From positions 62,001 to 126,000 of the forward strand of contig NZ_CP125670.1 in assembly GCF_030053775.1 (NCBI RefSeq): a stretch of 64,000 nt of DNA, read 5' to 3'. The stretch comes from Acinetobacter corruptisaponis. Its GTDB lineage: Bacteria > Pseudomonadota > Gammaproteobacteria > Pseudomonadales > Moraxellaceae. Made by a program: the position numbers and the translations under genes. The notes under the pieces were generated by a model. That model did not search any database. It saw nothing but the letters and a program-made list of their open reading frames with translations, and had not been told where the DNA came from. Every line of letters starts with the position of its first letter. Position 1 is the first letter of the stretch. Below are positions 26,838 to 35,481 of the stretch, piece after piece.

Positions 26838-27740
26838 CTATTTAGTGAACGAAACTTCACCAGATTGCTCATTTACATCAAGAACTCGGTAGCCTGTTGG
26901 TAAGCGATCTCCTACAGCATAAGAACTTGTATTTCGTCCATCAGTGAGCCATACACGATTGCCCACAGTCGCAATCACTTCCTGATTGGCAGGAATGGCT
27001 TTGCCTACTGCAACACCTTTTTTAGTTTCACGTAGCGTTACAACGTTCGCACCTTGATTCGCACGGGTATTTTTGATTAACAATTGAAGTTGACCGATAG
27101 TGATGTGCTGACGCTGAACCACATCACGCATACTGTTTAACTGTGCACGTAATTGAGTATTTTCAGTTTGAGCCTGAATCAGTTCTTGATTTGTCATAGC
27201 AGCCTGTTGTTGCATCTGTCCTTGTGGGCTGTTCGGATTAACAGGTGCAGGTGTATTCGGAACATACACTGGAGGTAAATTGTTCGCTGCATTGAACTGG
27301 CTAATTAACTGTTGACCCTCGTAGCTATATGCAGGTACGTCTTGTCCATTGCTATTCTTGATTGTCACATCACCAGAAACAGGTTGAGTCTGTTTTGGCA
27401 TAGTTACAGGAACATCCATCATTTGAGTTTCCTGATACGGCGCAGGCATATTCTGGAAACCTCCTGCTGCTGCCATATTTGGATCAGCCATCGGCGCACC
27501 ATTCGGCACTGACGGTGCTACTTGAGGAGCTGCTGCTGTCTCTACTGGAACTTCCTGAGCAACTTGCTTATTACCACCTTTCTTACCCATGAATAAGAAA
27601 ACAACAAGTAATAATCCGACCACCACAGCACCAATAATGATGTATTTCTCTTTATTGGATTTACCAGTTTCAGGCGCATGTGTAGATGATTCATAAGAAT
27701 AATCATCAATATCGTGGTCTAAATCTTGATTCTGACTCAT
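26838..27740 (-). CDS. dotF: DotF/IcmG/TraP-like protein
   Basis: 300 residues: acidic cytoplasmic N-terminus, one membrane segment (YIIIGAVVVGLLLVVFLFMG, about 31-50), a proline/glutamine-rich linker, a coiled coil (TNQELIQAQTENTQLRAQLNSMRDVVQR) and a C-terminal beta-rich domain. This is the bitopic layout of DotF, part of the Dot/Icm core complex. It starts 20 bp after dotG. Confidence 0.78.
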   Translation of the reverse strand: MSQNQDLDHDIDDYSYESSTHAPETGKSNKEKYIIIGAVVVGLLLVVFLFMGKKGGNKQVAQEVPVETAAAPQVAPSVPNGAPMADPNMAAAGGFQNMPAPYQETQMMDVPVTMPKQTQPVSGDVTIKNSNGQDVPAYSYEGQQLISQFNAANNLPPVYVPNTPAPVNPNSPQGQMQQQAAMTNQELIQAQTENTQLRAQLNSMRDVVQRQHITIGQLQLLIKNTRANQGANVVTLRETKKGVAVGKAIPANQEVIATVGNRVWLTDGRNTSSYAVGDRLPTGYRVLDVNEQSGEVSFTK

Positions 27741-27760
27741 ATCAAAAACTCCAAATGCTT

Positions 27761-29386
27761 TTATTCTGTAATGTCTTTATTGATGAAGATGTAGAACACA
27801 GTGCCTACTGGCGTTCTAAATGTAGTCGGCTTATTGCCGTAGATACTGTCGATCTTAGATCCGAAATCTTCACCAAGTTGACCAACCACGTTACCCATGA
27901 TGCGCTTGTTACTTGGTTCTTCCTGATTTACTATCACAGCACCATTGGTGTATGTGGTATTACCCAGATAGTCACGGTATGCGTTGCCATAGCCCTTTGC
28001 AGCACTACTTGCAATCATGGCCGTTGAGTTCTTGAGAATGTGACGATCTATATAGGTCGCCATACCGAAAGAGCCTTGTAGCGTTTGTGCAGTAGCATCA
28101 ATAGAAAATTCAGGTTTAACGCCGTCAGATAAGACACGGCTTAAAGTAAACTGAATGTTGTCTTGTGTTTTTCTGACATTGCCAATAACTTTACGGCCTT
28201 TAAGTTTCCCCGTCATAATCTCGGAAAACACTTGATCACCGTCATCGGTATTCACGTCATTTAATAATCGTGCAGTAACTCTTGTACCTGCGGGTATGAG
28301 GATTTTCTTTCCGTTACCTGTATTAGTACCGTTTGCGGAATTTGCCCCACCATAATTAAGGTTAGATCCGTTACCTTGATTACCGTTACCTGTAATTTGT
28401 CCATTACCTGTATTAGTACCATTTACGGAATTAGGGTTTTCAACTGCATAAGTCGATACGGCGTAACCTGTGCGTTTATTACCGCCGTTTTTCTGATCTT
28501 CACCAGAAAGACGCTTGATCTGCTTTTCAACAAATCCATACAGAGTTGTTTCTGATTTTTCATTCTCAGAAATCTGTCTTTGTGATTCTTGGTCATACCA
28601 AGATGCAAATTCATTATTGTTCTGCACGTATTGCTGAGCAGCAGGACTTGCATAATCAGGAGCTAATTGGACATATTGCGGTTGCTGCGAATATTGCGCC
28701 TGTTGAACCTGACCTTGTGCAGCCTGACCATTGGCAGGTACTTGCTGCCCTTGCGCCGTGTTACCGCTATATGACAGGTTTTGAGTTGAATTAAATAACG
28801 TACCGTTTACCTGCCCTGACGTAACGCCATTCGCTGCGTTATTGGTAGCAGGCAATACTGCCTGACCTTGACCGTTGGATTGACGAATCACCAAGTTACG
28901 AGGAGTGAAACTCTCCCCACGTTGTTGCGCTTGCTGAGCCAGAATCGCCTCTTGTTGACGAATATATTGGTACTGTTCTGGCGTAACTTCTTCTGCCTGC
29001 CCTACGTTTGTTTCAGGCGCATCGAATTTAGTCTTAGAAGCATCAATCTGGTCTGGTGTTTTTGATCCTGCAAAGAACAGCTTAAAAATACCAATGAACA
29101 AAACAATTGCGATAAACGTACCGATAATAACCATGAAACGAAAAATTCCATTCTCGTTCCAGTTCTTCATGAACTTTTCACCAAACTTCATATTGATGCG
29201 CTCATCGGCATCATTAGGGCGAATGTCATTAGGGTTATATGTATCGTTGATACCATCCGAATTAACTTGCGAATTCTGATCTAGTTCAGTCTGAACTAGA
29301 TCAACGCCGTTATTTTGGTCAGTTTGTCCTACATCAATATTTTGATTGCTAGGTACTGACTGAGAGTTTTGATTATCTTGAGTCAT
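27761..29386 (-). CDS. dotG: DotG/IcmE/TraO-like core-complex protein (VirB10-like C-terminus)
   Basis: 541 residues. One membrane segment (FMVIIGTFIAIVLFIGIFKLFF, about 84-105), a long Q/N/G-rich periplasmic linker, and a C-terminal VirB10-like domain (KKILIPAGTRVTARLLNDVNTDDGDQVFSEIMTGKLKGRKVIG...TPVGTVFYIFINKDI). It spans the envelope in the Dot/Icm core. The linker (DNA about 28310-28440) contains GTNTGNG repeats closely matching repeats in the intergenic region near 31.7 kb. Confidence 0.88.
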   Translation of the reverse strand: MTQDNQNSQSVPSNQNIDVGQTDQNNGVDLVQTELDQNSQVNSDGINDTYNPNDIRPNDADERINMKFGEKFMKNWNENGIFRFMVIIGTFIAIVLFIGIFKLFFAGSKTPDQIDASKTKFDAPETNVGQAEEVTPEQYQYIRQQEAILAQQAQQRGESFTPRNLVIRQSNGQGQAVLPATNNAANGVTSGQVNGTLFNSTQNLSYSGNTAQGQQVPANGQAAQGQVQQAQYSQQPQYVQLAPDYASPAAQQYVQNNNEFASWYDQESQRQISENEKSETTLYGFVEKQIKRLSGEDQKNGGNKRTGYAVSTYAVENPNSVNGTNTGNGQITGNGNQGNGSNLNYGGANSANGTNTGNGKKILIPAGTRVTARLLNDVNTDDGDQVFSEIMTGKLKGRKVIGNVRKTQDNIQFTLSRVLSDGVKPEFSIDATAQTLQGSFGMATYIDRHILKNSTAMIASSAAKGYGNAYRDYLGNTTYTNGAVIVNQEEPSNKRIMGNVVGQLGEDFGSKIDSIYGNKPTTFRTPVGTVFYIFINKDITE

Positions 29387-29394
29387 AGAGCACC

Positions 29395-30501
29395 TTAATT
29401 ATTCAAAAATATTGTTGCAGTGCCATTATTTCGGCTAACTGTAATTTGATTAATCGGATCGGGATATATGAAGATTCCCATACCAGATGTCGAACGTGCT
29501 GTCGTTTTATAGCTTGGGTATAAAACTGTATCTCTGGTACGCACGATGTACTGACCGTTGTAGTTCCATGCCTCCAGTGACGGATCTGTAGTCCGTACAC
29601 GTTCTGCTTCTGGTGGCGGTGTACCATCCAAGAACATTAATGTCTGACTATCAATGTTTGCCATTACTCCACCCGAAAGTGAGTTTAGATTCGCTCTGAG
29701 TGCCGAATTTACCGCTGTCGGACTACGGCCAGATAATCGTGCGTCAATACGCATATCAACTTCATTCTGTCCTGTTGAAAGAATAAAAATAACTGGCGTA
29801 GATAAACCTTTTAAAGTCACAGTCACATTGCCATACGCCGTTGCTGTGAGAGGTTCAATTGAGAGGATGTTTGTACCTTTATAATTACCTGATTCATCCT
29901 GTTTAGGCTTGTCTGGTGGATTATCTGAAAATAGATCATGGTTAAAAGATACATGATCTATTTCCCACGGATTTCCAGACAAATCACTAAATACAATGCT
30001 TGAAAGCATACCTTTCGATAGTCTTACTACAGGTGGCTGCGTAGCAGGACTAAGATCTACTGGCAATGAGCGCACGATTGGTCTCGCCGTGTATGAATAC
30101 GGCGTAGACGCATCCCGTTCTTGCTGCAAGAACAGATCTTTCAAATTCTTTACTTGTTGTGGACTCAACGCCATACCAAGTGCTTCAGCAACAATTTCCT
30201 CTTTAGAACGATTCACATTCATAGGAGGTGGGAAAGACGAACCAAATGATTGAGCACTTCCTAAATCGATGGTTGTTGGTGGAGCTTGTCCAACATAGTC
30301 ATTACGAGCTTGTTGCTGCTGCGGTTGACCTTGCTGTTGGGGTGGCTGCGTCTGAGTCTGAGCAGGAGCAGCCAAGTTCTGCCCCTGTTGTTGCCCTTGA
30401 GCATTTTGTTGATTGGCCACAGGATCAGCTGCGTATGCAGAAGACCCGATCATCAGACCAATACAAACTGCAAGAGTTTTAAACTTAAGTTGTTGCATCA
30501 T
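29395..30501 (-). CDS. dotH: DotH/IcmK/TraN-like outer-membrane core protein
   Basis: 368 residues from ATG 30501, preceded by AGGTGG. Signal peptide KTLAVCIGLMIGSSAYA, then a Q-rich linker. The conserved DotH/TraN domain follows: RPIVRSLPVDLSP, VVRLSKGMLSSIVFSDLSGNPW, VTVTLKGLSTPVIFILSTGQNEVDMRIDARLSGRSP. Component of the outer-membrane ring with DotC, DotD and DotG. Between dotI and dotG as in icmL-K-E. Confidence 0.88.
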   Translation of the reverse strand: MMQQLKFKTLAVCIGLMIGSSAYAADPVANQQNAQGQQQGQNLAAPAQTQTQPPQQQGQPQQQQARNDYVGQAPPTTIDLGSAQSFGSSFPPPMNVNRSKEEIVAEALGMALSPQQVKNLKDLFLQQERDASTPYSYTARPIVRSLPVDLSPATQPPVVRLSKGMLSSIVFSDLSGNPWEIDHVSFNHDLFSDNPPDKPKQDESGNYKGTNILSIEPLTATAYGNVTVTLKGLSTPVIFILSTGQNEVDMRIDARLSGRSPTAVNSALRANLNSLSGGVMANIDSQTLMFLDGTPPPEAERVRTTDPSLEAWNYNGQYIVRTRDTVLYPSYKTTARSTSGMGIFIYPDPINQITVSRNNGTATIFLNN

Positions 30502-30510
30502 TGCCACCAC

Positions 30511-31209
30511 CTATTTAGTTCTAAGAATAATGCTGCTCACGCCAATACCTTTCGGGTTGAATACATCACGTTGAGTGACTTCAACTCGAATTTCAGCGAC
30601 ATACGTTCTAGAGTCAGCAGGTGAGTTTTTGCCGTTAAAATAGTCCATACGAATAGGAACTTGAACGATCCAAAAGCGGTTTCCGAAATTGTCGATACCT
30701 TTGTCATTGGTAACTTCTGGTGTTTGTAACGCAGATGTCTGTAAGACGAGATAGTTCTGTTTGATTTGGTCAATCAATCCAGACTGTCTTAATGTTGTGA
30801 TAAAGCTTGACCGACCTTTATCAGTGAAGTAACGGCGCAATACGTCAGTCGTTGAAATATCCGCATTTTTATAATCGATTGAGTAAGCATTAAGAACAGC
30901 TTCTTTAGCAAACTCTGCAATATTGGTATTGGTAAATGCAGGGTTGTCGTTAGGATTGATCTTACAGATGACACTATTGTCAATTGTCTGAAATGCTTCC
31001 GCTTTTGGCATTTTAGAAAGCATGACAATTAGCAGAACTAAAGCTACTACCAATGCAGGAATTACAACAAAGCACGCAGCCAACCAGAGCCTTTGCTTAG
31101 ATACACGGTCAGAAATTTCCTTGATCGTTGCATCACGTTCAGCAAGACGGCTGTCTATGGTTTTTGGAGCTTTAGGACTTGAATGTTTTGGTTGATTTGG
31201 TTCAGTCAT
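30511..31209 (-). CDS. dotI: DotI/IcmL/TraM-like protein
   Basis: About 232 residues from ATG 31209. Cytoplasmic N-terminus, one membrane segment (LWLAACFVVIPALVVALVLLIVML), then the periplasmic IcmL domain (FAKEAVLNAYSIDYKNAD...LRRYFTDKGRSSFITTLRQSGLIDQIKQNYLVLQ...FWIVQVPIRMDY). Forms an inner-membrane subcomplex with DotJ in Legionella. Ends 10 bp before the dotH start. Confidence 0.88.
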   Translation of the reverse strand: MTEPNQPKHSSPKAPKTIDSRLAERDATIKEISDRVSKQRLWLAACFVVIPALVVALVLLIVMLSKMPKAEAFQTIDNSVICKINPNDNPAFTNTNIAEFAKEAVLNAYSIDYKNADISTTDVLRRYFTDKGRSSFITTLRQSGLIDQIKQNYLVLQTSALQTPEVTNDKGIDNFGNRFWIVQVPIRMDYFNGKNSPADSRTYVAEIRVEVTQRDVFNPKGIGVSSIILRTK

Positions 31210-31219
31210 AATCAAAGCC

Positions 31220-31525
31220 CTATTGGGTAAATTTTTTTGTCAGTGGGTTGTATATGCAGGGAACTGATGAACCATCATCAAAAATGAATCTTACGAAATC
31301 AGGATTGATGAAGATAAAAATCACAAGTCCAACAATGACAAGCACTAAAAGCACAATGACTACGAGAAAAACATTCAATAGAACATCAAGAATTGACGAA
31401 TAGAAAACTAATGTTGCGAAGTCAACATTATTAGGATTATGGGGATTACCCCACGTACTATATCGGTCAAATGTCGGTTGCGACATTTCCGAGTCTTTTT
31501 CTTCTAACTCATTCATCTTTATCAT
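31220..31525 (-). CDS. Small membrane protein in the DotJ/IcmM position
   Basis: 101 residues (or 98 from the ATG at 31516) with one strong hydrophobic segment (LLNVFLVVIVLLVLVIVGLVIFIFI). First gene of the minus-strand transfer operon, just before dotI, where Legionella has the small DotI-related protein DotJ/IcmM. Size and single membrane segment fit DotJ, but sequence similarity cannot be judged here. Confidence 0.6.
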   Translation of the reverse strand: MIKMNELEEKDSEMSQPTFDRYSTWGNPHNPNNVDFATLVFYSSILDVLLNVFLVVIVLLVLVIVGLVIFIFINPDFVRFIFDDGSSVPCIYNPLTKKFTQ

Positions 31526-31790
31526 CTCGTCATCAAGACTGAGGCTTGTTTATTACTGCACTTCAAGTGACAGTATCTAGTGAGTACATTGTCTTAGTAT
31601 TTTTAAAAGTTAGCAATATCTTTTTTTTAAAGTTAATAGTTTTTTTTAAATTATTCAATTGACAAAATTAGCAATTCCATTCACGGCGTAATAATCCGTT
31701 AACTGGATTAGTACCACTTACGGAATTAGACTGCTCTGGAGAGCGCAATATAATACGCCGTGCGTATAATTCTAGTTGAAGTCATTCAGC
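31526..31790 (-). promoter_or_regulatory. Upstream region of the dotJ-dotI-dotH operon
   Basis: AT-rich, no gene. It should hold the promoter of the minus-strand transfer operon. Its distal half contains repeat unit A (31682-31762). Confidence 0.5.
31682..31762. repeat. Repeat unit A (18-bp period, CACGGCG...CGCCGTG ends)
   Basis: Begins CACGGCGTAATA and ends TAATACGCCGTG, an inverted terminal pair. Inside are CCGTTAACTGGATTAGTA (31696) and CCACTTACGGAATTAGAC (31714), two 18-bp repeats. The 34 bp at 31696-31729 match 28401-28434 inside dotG with about four mismatches. Confidence 0.75.
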
Positions 31791-32051
31791 TTACTCATAA
31801 AGAGACTTTAACGCAGCCAAATAGATATATTCATCATAAAAACTACTGTAATAATTCAATGTGGTGACAAATGAATCCTCCCCCTGCTCGTATTGCATGG
31901 TTGCGAAGTGCTGCCCTCTGATTGCATACATACCAGTTCTAGGACAGTACATAGTTTCTGTTTGATCTATAGCATCTTTAATAAACGCAGGAGCATTTTC
32001 CACAACTGCTTTTGCTTCTTTGGGTGTTAATTCACTCATTTGATTGCTCAT
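31791..32051 (-). CDS. Hypothetical protein, 86 aa
   Basis: Small soluble acidic protein (LTPKEAKAVVENAPAFIKDAIDQ...YYSSFYDEYIYLAALKSLYE). No motif recognised. Flanked on both sides by the repeat units. An alternative start is the internal MSELT. Probably a small backbone gene; moderate confidence that it is expressed. Confidence 0.55.
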   Translation of the reverse strand: MSNQMSELTPKEAKAVVENAPAFIKDAIDQTETMYCPRTGMYAIRGQHFATMQYEQGEDSFVTTLNYYSSFYDEYIYLAALKSLYE

Positions 32052-32074
32052 TTAAAATTTCATTTAAGAAAGCG

Positions 32075-32197
32075 TTTCATTCCGTAGACGGTAAATATTC
32101 CGCTAACTGTATCCATCCCACTTACGGAATTAAGCCACTGACCTATATCCAACTAATGCCGATAACAACCACTAACGGTATTGAGCCGTGCGCCGTG
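32075..32197. repeat. Repeat unit B
   Basis: Degenerate run of the 18-bp repeats: CCGCTAACTG, CCACTTACGG, CCACTGACCT, CCGATAACAA and CCACTAACGG, closing with GCGCCGTG (32190-32197). The left side has a partial match (GTAGACGGTAAAT). Confidence 0.65.
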
Positions 32198-32281
32198 TAA
32201 ATTGTATTGAAAAGTTCATATCTATTAGTTTTCATAAAATTTACTTTGCCTTATTATCAAATGACAATTGCCGAAATACCA

Positions 32282-32450
32282 ACGGCGTAAACATTTATTC
32301 CGTTATCGGTCTAAATCCATTATCTGAATTAATACCATGATCGGTATAAATAACAGTTATCGGTAATAACTGATTTCAATGCGCCGTGTCTGGCTGCGTC
32401 ATACATGATTTCCGAAGACGGTAAAAATCCATCATCGGAATGATTGATAC
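32282..32450. repeat. Repeat unit C
   Basis: Starts ACGGCGTAAA and runs through cores CCGTTATCGG, CCATTATCTG, CCATGATCGG and CAGTTATCGG at about 18-bp spacing. It reaches CGCCGTG at 32381-32387, followed by TGGCTGCGTCATAC; a near match, TGGCTGCGTCAC, lies inside the recombinase gene (38223). A further pair (GAAGACGG, CATCATCGG) follows. Confidence 0.7.
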
Positions 32451-32556
32451 GTGCGTCATTCACTACTTATTTTTTTTAATCTTCTTATCTTTGTACACGA
32501 CAAAAAAAGATAACTCATTGAAATAATGGCATAATACTTGTTTTCTGACGACGAAT

Positions 32557-33117
32557 ATGATGACACATTTCAATGAGTTACATCTCATCTTAAACAAATA
32601 TCTAAAGTGGAACAAGTCACATGTAAAATGTTTTACACTGATTATGATTGCATTAATTGTAAAACAGACATGTAATCTTTCTTCTGCATCTAAAGCCTTA
32701 CCCATCAAGTGCTTACCACAATCATTTTATCGACGTATACAACGCTTCTTTGCAGGTCAGTATTTTGATTATCGTCAAATTTCTCAGTTGATTTTCAATA
32801 TGTTTTCATTCGACAAAGTGCAACTGACTTTAGATAGAACCAATTGGAAATGGGGAAAACGAGATATCAATATCTTGATGTTAGCCATCGTCTATCGTGG
32901 AATAGCGATACCTATTGTTTGGACATTGCTCAATAAACGTGGAAATTCAGATACAAAAGAGCGTATTGCTTTGATTCAACGCTTTATCTCTATTTTTGGT
33001 AAAGACCGTATTGTGAATGTGTTCGCAGACAGAGAATTTATCGGTGAGAAATGGTTTACATGGTTAATTGAAAATGACATCAACTTCTGTATACGTGTTA
33101 AAAAAACTTTATTGTGA
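32557..33117 (+). CDS. ISAba1 transposase orfA
   Basis: 186 residues beginning MMTHFNELHLILNKYLKWNK. It holds the first catalytic Asp region (LTLDRTNWKWGKRDINILML) and the second (VNVFADREFIGEKW). Overlaps orfB by four bases (ATGA-type junction); the two-frame arrangement is normal for ISAba1. Confidence 0.92.
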   Translation: MMTHFNELHLILNKYLKWNKSHVKCFTLIMIALIVKQTCNLSSASKALPIKCLPQSFYRRIQRFFAGQYFDYRQISQLIFNMFSFDKVQLTLDRTNWKWGKRDINILMLAIVYRGIAIPIVWTLLNKRGNSDTKERIALIQRFISIFGKDRIVNVFADREFIGEKWFTWLIENDINFCIRVKKTLL

Positions 33118-33650
33118 CCAATCACTTAGCCAGGAATCATAAAATTAGTGATTTATTTCGTCATCTTCAAGTTGGTCAAACTGAATGTCGTAAACGACGT
33201 ATTTGGGTTGGTCGAGTGAAACTGTATATTAGTGCGCTACGATTAGAAGATGGGGAACTTTTACTTGTTGTTTCTCCTATGTTTAATGCTTCTGCTATTC
33301 GTGATTATGCATTACGCTGGGAAATCGAAACCTTATTTAGTTGTCTCAAAGGACGTGGATTCAATCTTGAAAATACTCGTTTAACAGACCCTGGACGAGT
33401 CAAGAAATTGATAGCAGTGCTAGCTATCGGTTTCTGTTGGTGCTATTTAACAGGTGAATGGCAACATGATCGAAAAAAAGCGATAAAAATAAAGAAGCAT
33501 GGACGACTTTCAGTAAGTTTATTTCGCTACGGTTTGGACTATGTTCAAATGGCTATTCTACGTTTGATTGGTTTTGGAAAAAAAGAAGAATTTAAGAAAG
33601 TGCTCGCAATTTTAAGAAAGAAAAAGCCTGATAGGACAAGGGCCCTATGA
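33114..33650 (+). CDS. ISAba1 transposase orfB
   Basis: 178 residues; the IS4-family Y-(2)-R-(3)-E-(6)-K signature region is YALRWEIETLFSCLKGRGF, supplying the catalytic Glu. Probably made as a frameshift fusion with orfA. Confidence 0.92.
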   Translation: MTNHLARNHKISDLFRHLQVGQTECRKRRIWVGRVKLYISALRLEDGELLLVVSPMFNASAIRDYALRWEIETLFSCLKGRGFNLENTRLTDPGRVKKLIAVLAIGFCWCYLTGEWQHDRKKAIKIKKHGRLSVSLFRYGLDYVQMAILRLIGFGKKEEFKKVLAILRKKKPDRTRAL

Positions 33651-33668
33651 AATTTGTCGTGTACAGAG

Positions 33669-34379
33669 CGTAACCTTATTAATGGGCGACTTGCCAAGGG
33701 TCCAAGGGAAGAAGAGTCGTTCCCTTGCTATGCAAAGCGATCACTGAAATTGAATGACGGCAAAGATTGGAGTTTTCTATGCTCAGGAATGGATCTTATC
33801 GGTGATACTTCCTTATCGCTTGATCATTTTTTAAGATTCGGCATGGAAGGTGTTTCGAGGTACAACGAAGTCGGCGAGAAGTACCTCAGATTGTATGGGG
33901 CTTTGAATTCAACATACATCCAGCAAGAAGCGGTTTTTACTATTTGTAAACTTTGCCAACTTTCAGAGCAGTCTGCTTTCCGAGATAGACTAGAGAAGCT
34001 TGAAATCCGTGATATCAGGCATAAGCTAGGGGCTCATAGCATTGACTATATAGATAAGCAAAAGGAAGACGTTCTTTCTTTCGTCCCAGTAAGATTCGAT
34101 ATGAGAGGGCTGCATCTTAATTATATTAATAACAATGATCTATCACAGATATCTGTAAATTTACTATCAGGCATAAATGAACATCTGGATTTAATGTCTG
34201 ACATTATTTACGCAACTCTAGAGAAGATTAAGAAAACACTTTATAAATCGAATCCAGATAAGATCGAAGAGATAGATAAAGGTTTGGAAGAGTTGCGAGT
34301 CAAGAGAGCTGGTGGTCATGTTTTTGATCATGAGGATGGTACGCGAGCTATATTCTCGCCCGTAGCAGAGAATATTTAA
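33669..34379 (+). pseudogene. Hypothetical gene, 5' end removed at the transposon boundary
   Basis: About 236 residues remain, open right up to the ISAba1 end, so the N-terminus was lost when the transposon captured this segment. It is a helical soluble protein with FRDRLEKLEIRDIRHKLGAHSIDY, recalling HEPN-like or uncharacterised helical proteins; not identified. The rest of the gene stays in the donor genome. Confidence 0.65.
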
Positions 34380-34475
34380 CAAGCGCAAGCACAGGGACAA
34401 AATTTCAGCTGCGCTTCAATTTTTCCCTTGTTGCGGGCGTTATACTTTTAAAGAACCCACCCTCCTTAAAAAACA

Positions 34476-34497
34476 AAAGCCGCTATAAAGCGGCTTT
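34476..34497 (-). terminator. fabI terminator
   Basis: AAAGCCGC / GCGGCTTT stem, followed on the minus strand by TTGTTTTTT. It lies 25 bp past the fabI stop; intrinsic terminator carried along with the gene. Confidence 0.87.
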
Positions 34498-34521
34498 ATT
34501 CAATAATTTAGATTAATCTAA

Positions 34522-35325
34522 TTATTCATCATCCATCATGCTTTGGCTCATACCGACAGTATTGAAACCACCATCAACATAAAGGATTTCACCCGTAATA
34601 CCTGAAGCCCACGGTGAACAAAGGAATAACGCTGCATTACCCACTTCTTCAATCGTTACATTACGTTGTAATGGAGCAATTTTTTCATTGGCATCCAACA
34701 TTTTGCGGAATGATTTGATACCAGAAGCTGCCAATGTACGGATTGGACCCGCAGAGATCGCATTCACACGAATCCCCTCTTTACCCAAGCTTAGCGCTAA
34801 ATAACGAACACCCGCTTCTAAAGATGCTTTAGCCATCCCCATCACGTTATAGTTTGGCATCACACGCTCAGAACCTTGATAAGTCAAAGTCAATAAACAA
34901 CCCTGACGTGCTTGTAATAAAGGTTTTGCAGCACGCGCCATCGCAACAAAGCTATACGCGCTAATGTCATGTGCGATTTTGAAACCATCACGATCTGTCA
35001 CATCTGTGAAGTCACCATCTAATGTATGTGCTGGTGCAAAACTAATTGAATGCACAACACCATCTAAACCGTCCCAATGTTTTGCTAACTCAGCAAATGC
35101 ACCATCAATTTCTGCATCAACAGCTACATCACAAGGGAAAACTAAGCTTGAACCAAACTGTGCTGCAAAATCATCAACACGTTTTTTCAACTTTTCATTT
35201 GGATAAGTAAACGCAAGCTCCGCACCTTCACGATGTAATGCAGCAGCGATACCATATGCAATTGATAATTTGCTTGCAATACCAGCGATTAAAAAACGTT
35301 TACCAGCTAAAAGTCCTTGTGACAT
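34522..35325 (-). CDS. fabI: Enoyl-ACP reductase FabI with Ser95 (triclosan-resistance-type residue)
   Basis: 267 residues, complete. NADH-dependent reduction of enoyl-ACP in fatty acid elongation; cytoplasmic. Visible: [11 protein letters not shown] cofactor motif (15-25), Tyr149, Tyr159 and Lys166 ([10 protein letters not shown]), and [20 protein letters not shown]. Residue 95 lies in [10 protein letters not shown]. coli FabI has Gly93 there (HSIGFAP); Gly93 changes give diazaborine or triclosan resistance, and Gly95Ser has been reported in triclosan-resistant A. baumannii. Other resistance sites (Met162, the Phe of KSFRKML) are unchanged. The gene is mobilised between two ISAba1 copies, the right one placed just upstream. 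It closely resembles Acinetobacter FabI with scattered differences. Confidence 0.96.
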   Translation of the reverse strand: MSQGLLAGKRFLIAGIASKLSIAYGIAAALHREGAELAFTYPNEKLKKRVDDFAAQFGSSLVFPCDVAVDAEIDGAFAELAKHWDGLDGVVHSISFAPAHTLDGDFTDVTDRDGFKIAHDISAYSFVAMARAAKPLLQARQGCLLTLTYQGSERVMPNYNVMGMAKASLEAGVRYLALSLGKEGIRVNAISAGPIRTLAASGIKSFRKMLDANEKIAPLQRNVTIEEVGNAALFLCSPWASGITGEILYVDGGFNTVGMSQSMMDDE

Positions 35326-35445
35326 CTTATTCTCACTCGAAAAATTTTCACCACATCATGCCAACATTCCTTATTTTTCGGAATTGCATAATCCATCTTT
35401 TTTACAAACTTGCACTTTGTACACGACAAAAAAGATAACTCATTG

Positions 35446-35473
35446 AAATAATGGCATAATACTTGTTTTCTGA
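35446..35473 (-). promoter_or_regulatory. ISAba1 outward promoter facing fabI
   Basis: On the minus strand TCAGAA, 16 bp, TTATTT. From memory the described ISAba1 outward promoter is TTAGAA-N16-TTATTT, so the -35 differs by one base. Transcription would run into fabI with a leader of roughly 115 nt. The native upstream 90 bp of fabI is also retained and may hold its own promoter. Confidence 0.7.
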
Positions 35474-35481
35474 CGACGAAT

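Larger units (their letters stand above)
32489..33668 (+). mobile_element. ISAba1, left copy, 1180 bp
   Basis: Length and ends (CTTTGTACACGACA on the left, complement of CTCTGTACACGACA on the right) and the two-frame transposase match ISAba1 of the IS4 family. Confidence 0.94.

Noticed and set aside
32463..32708. Minus-strand frames across the ISAba1 left ends (also near 35307-35633)
   Set aside because: Identical shadow in both ISAba1 copies; explained by the transposase on the other strand.
33114..33650. ISAba1 orfA/orfB split read as a frameshifted pseudogene
   Set aside because: Two overlapping frames are the normal organisation of ISAba1; both copies show it.
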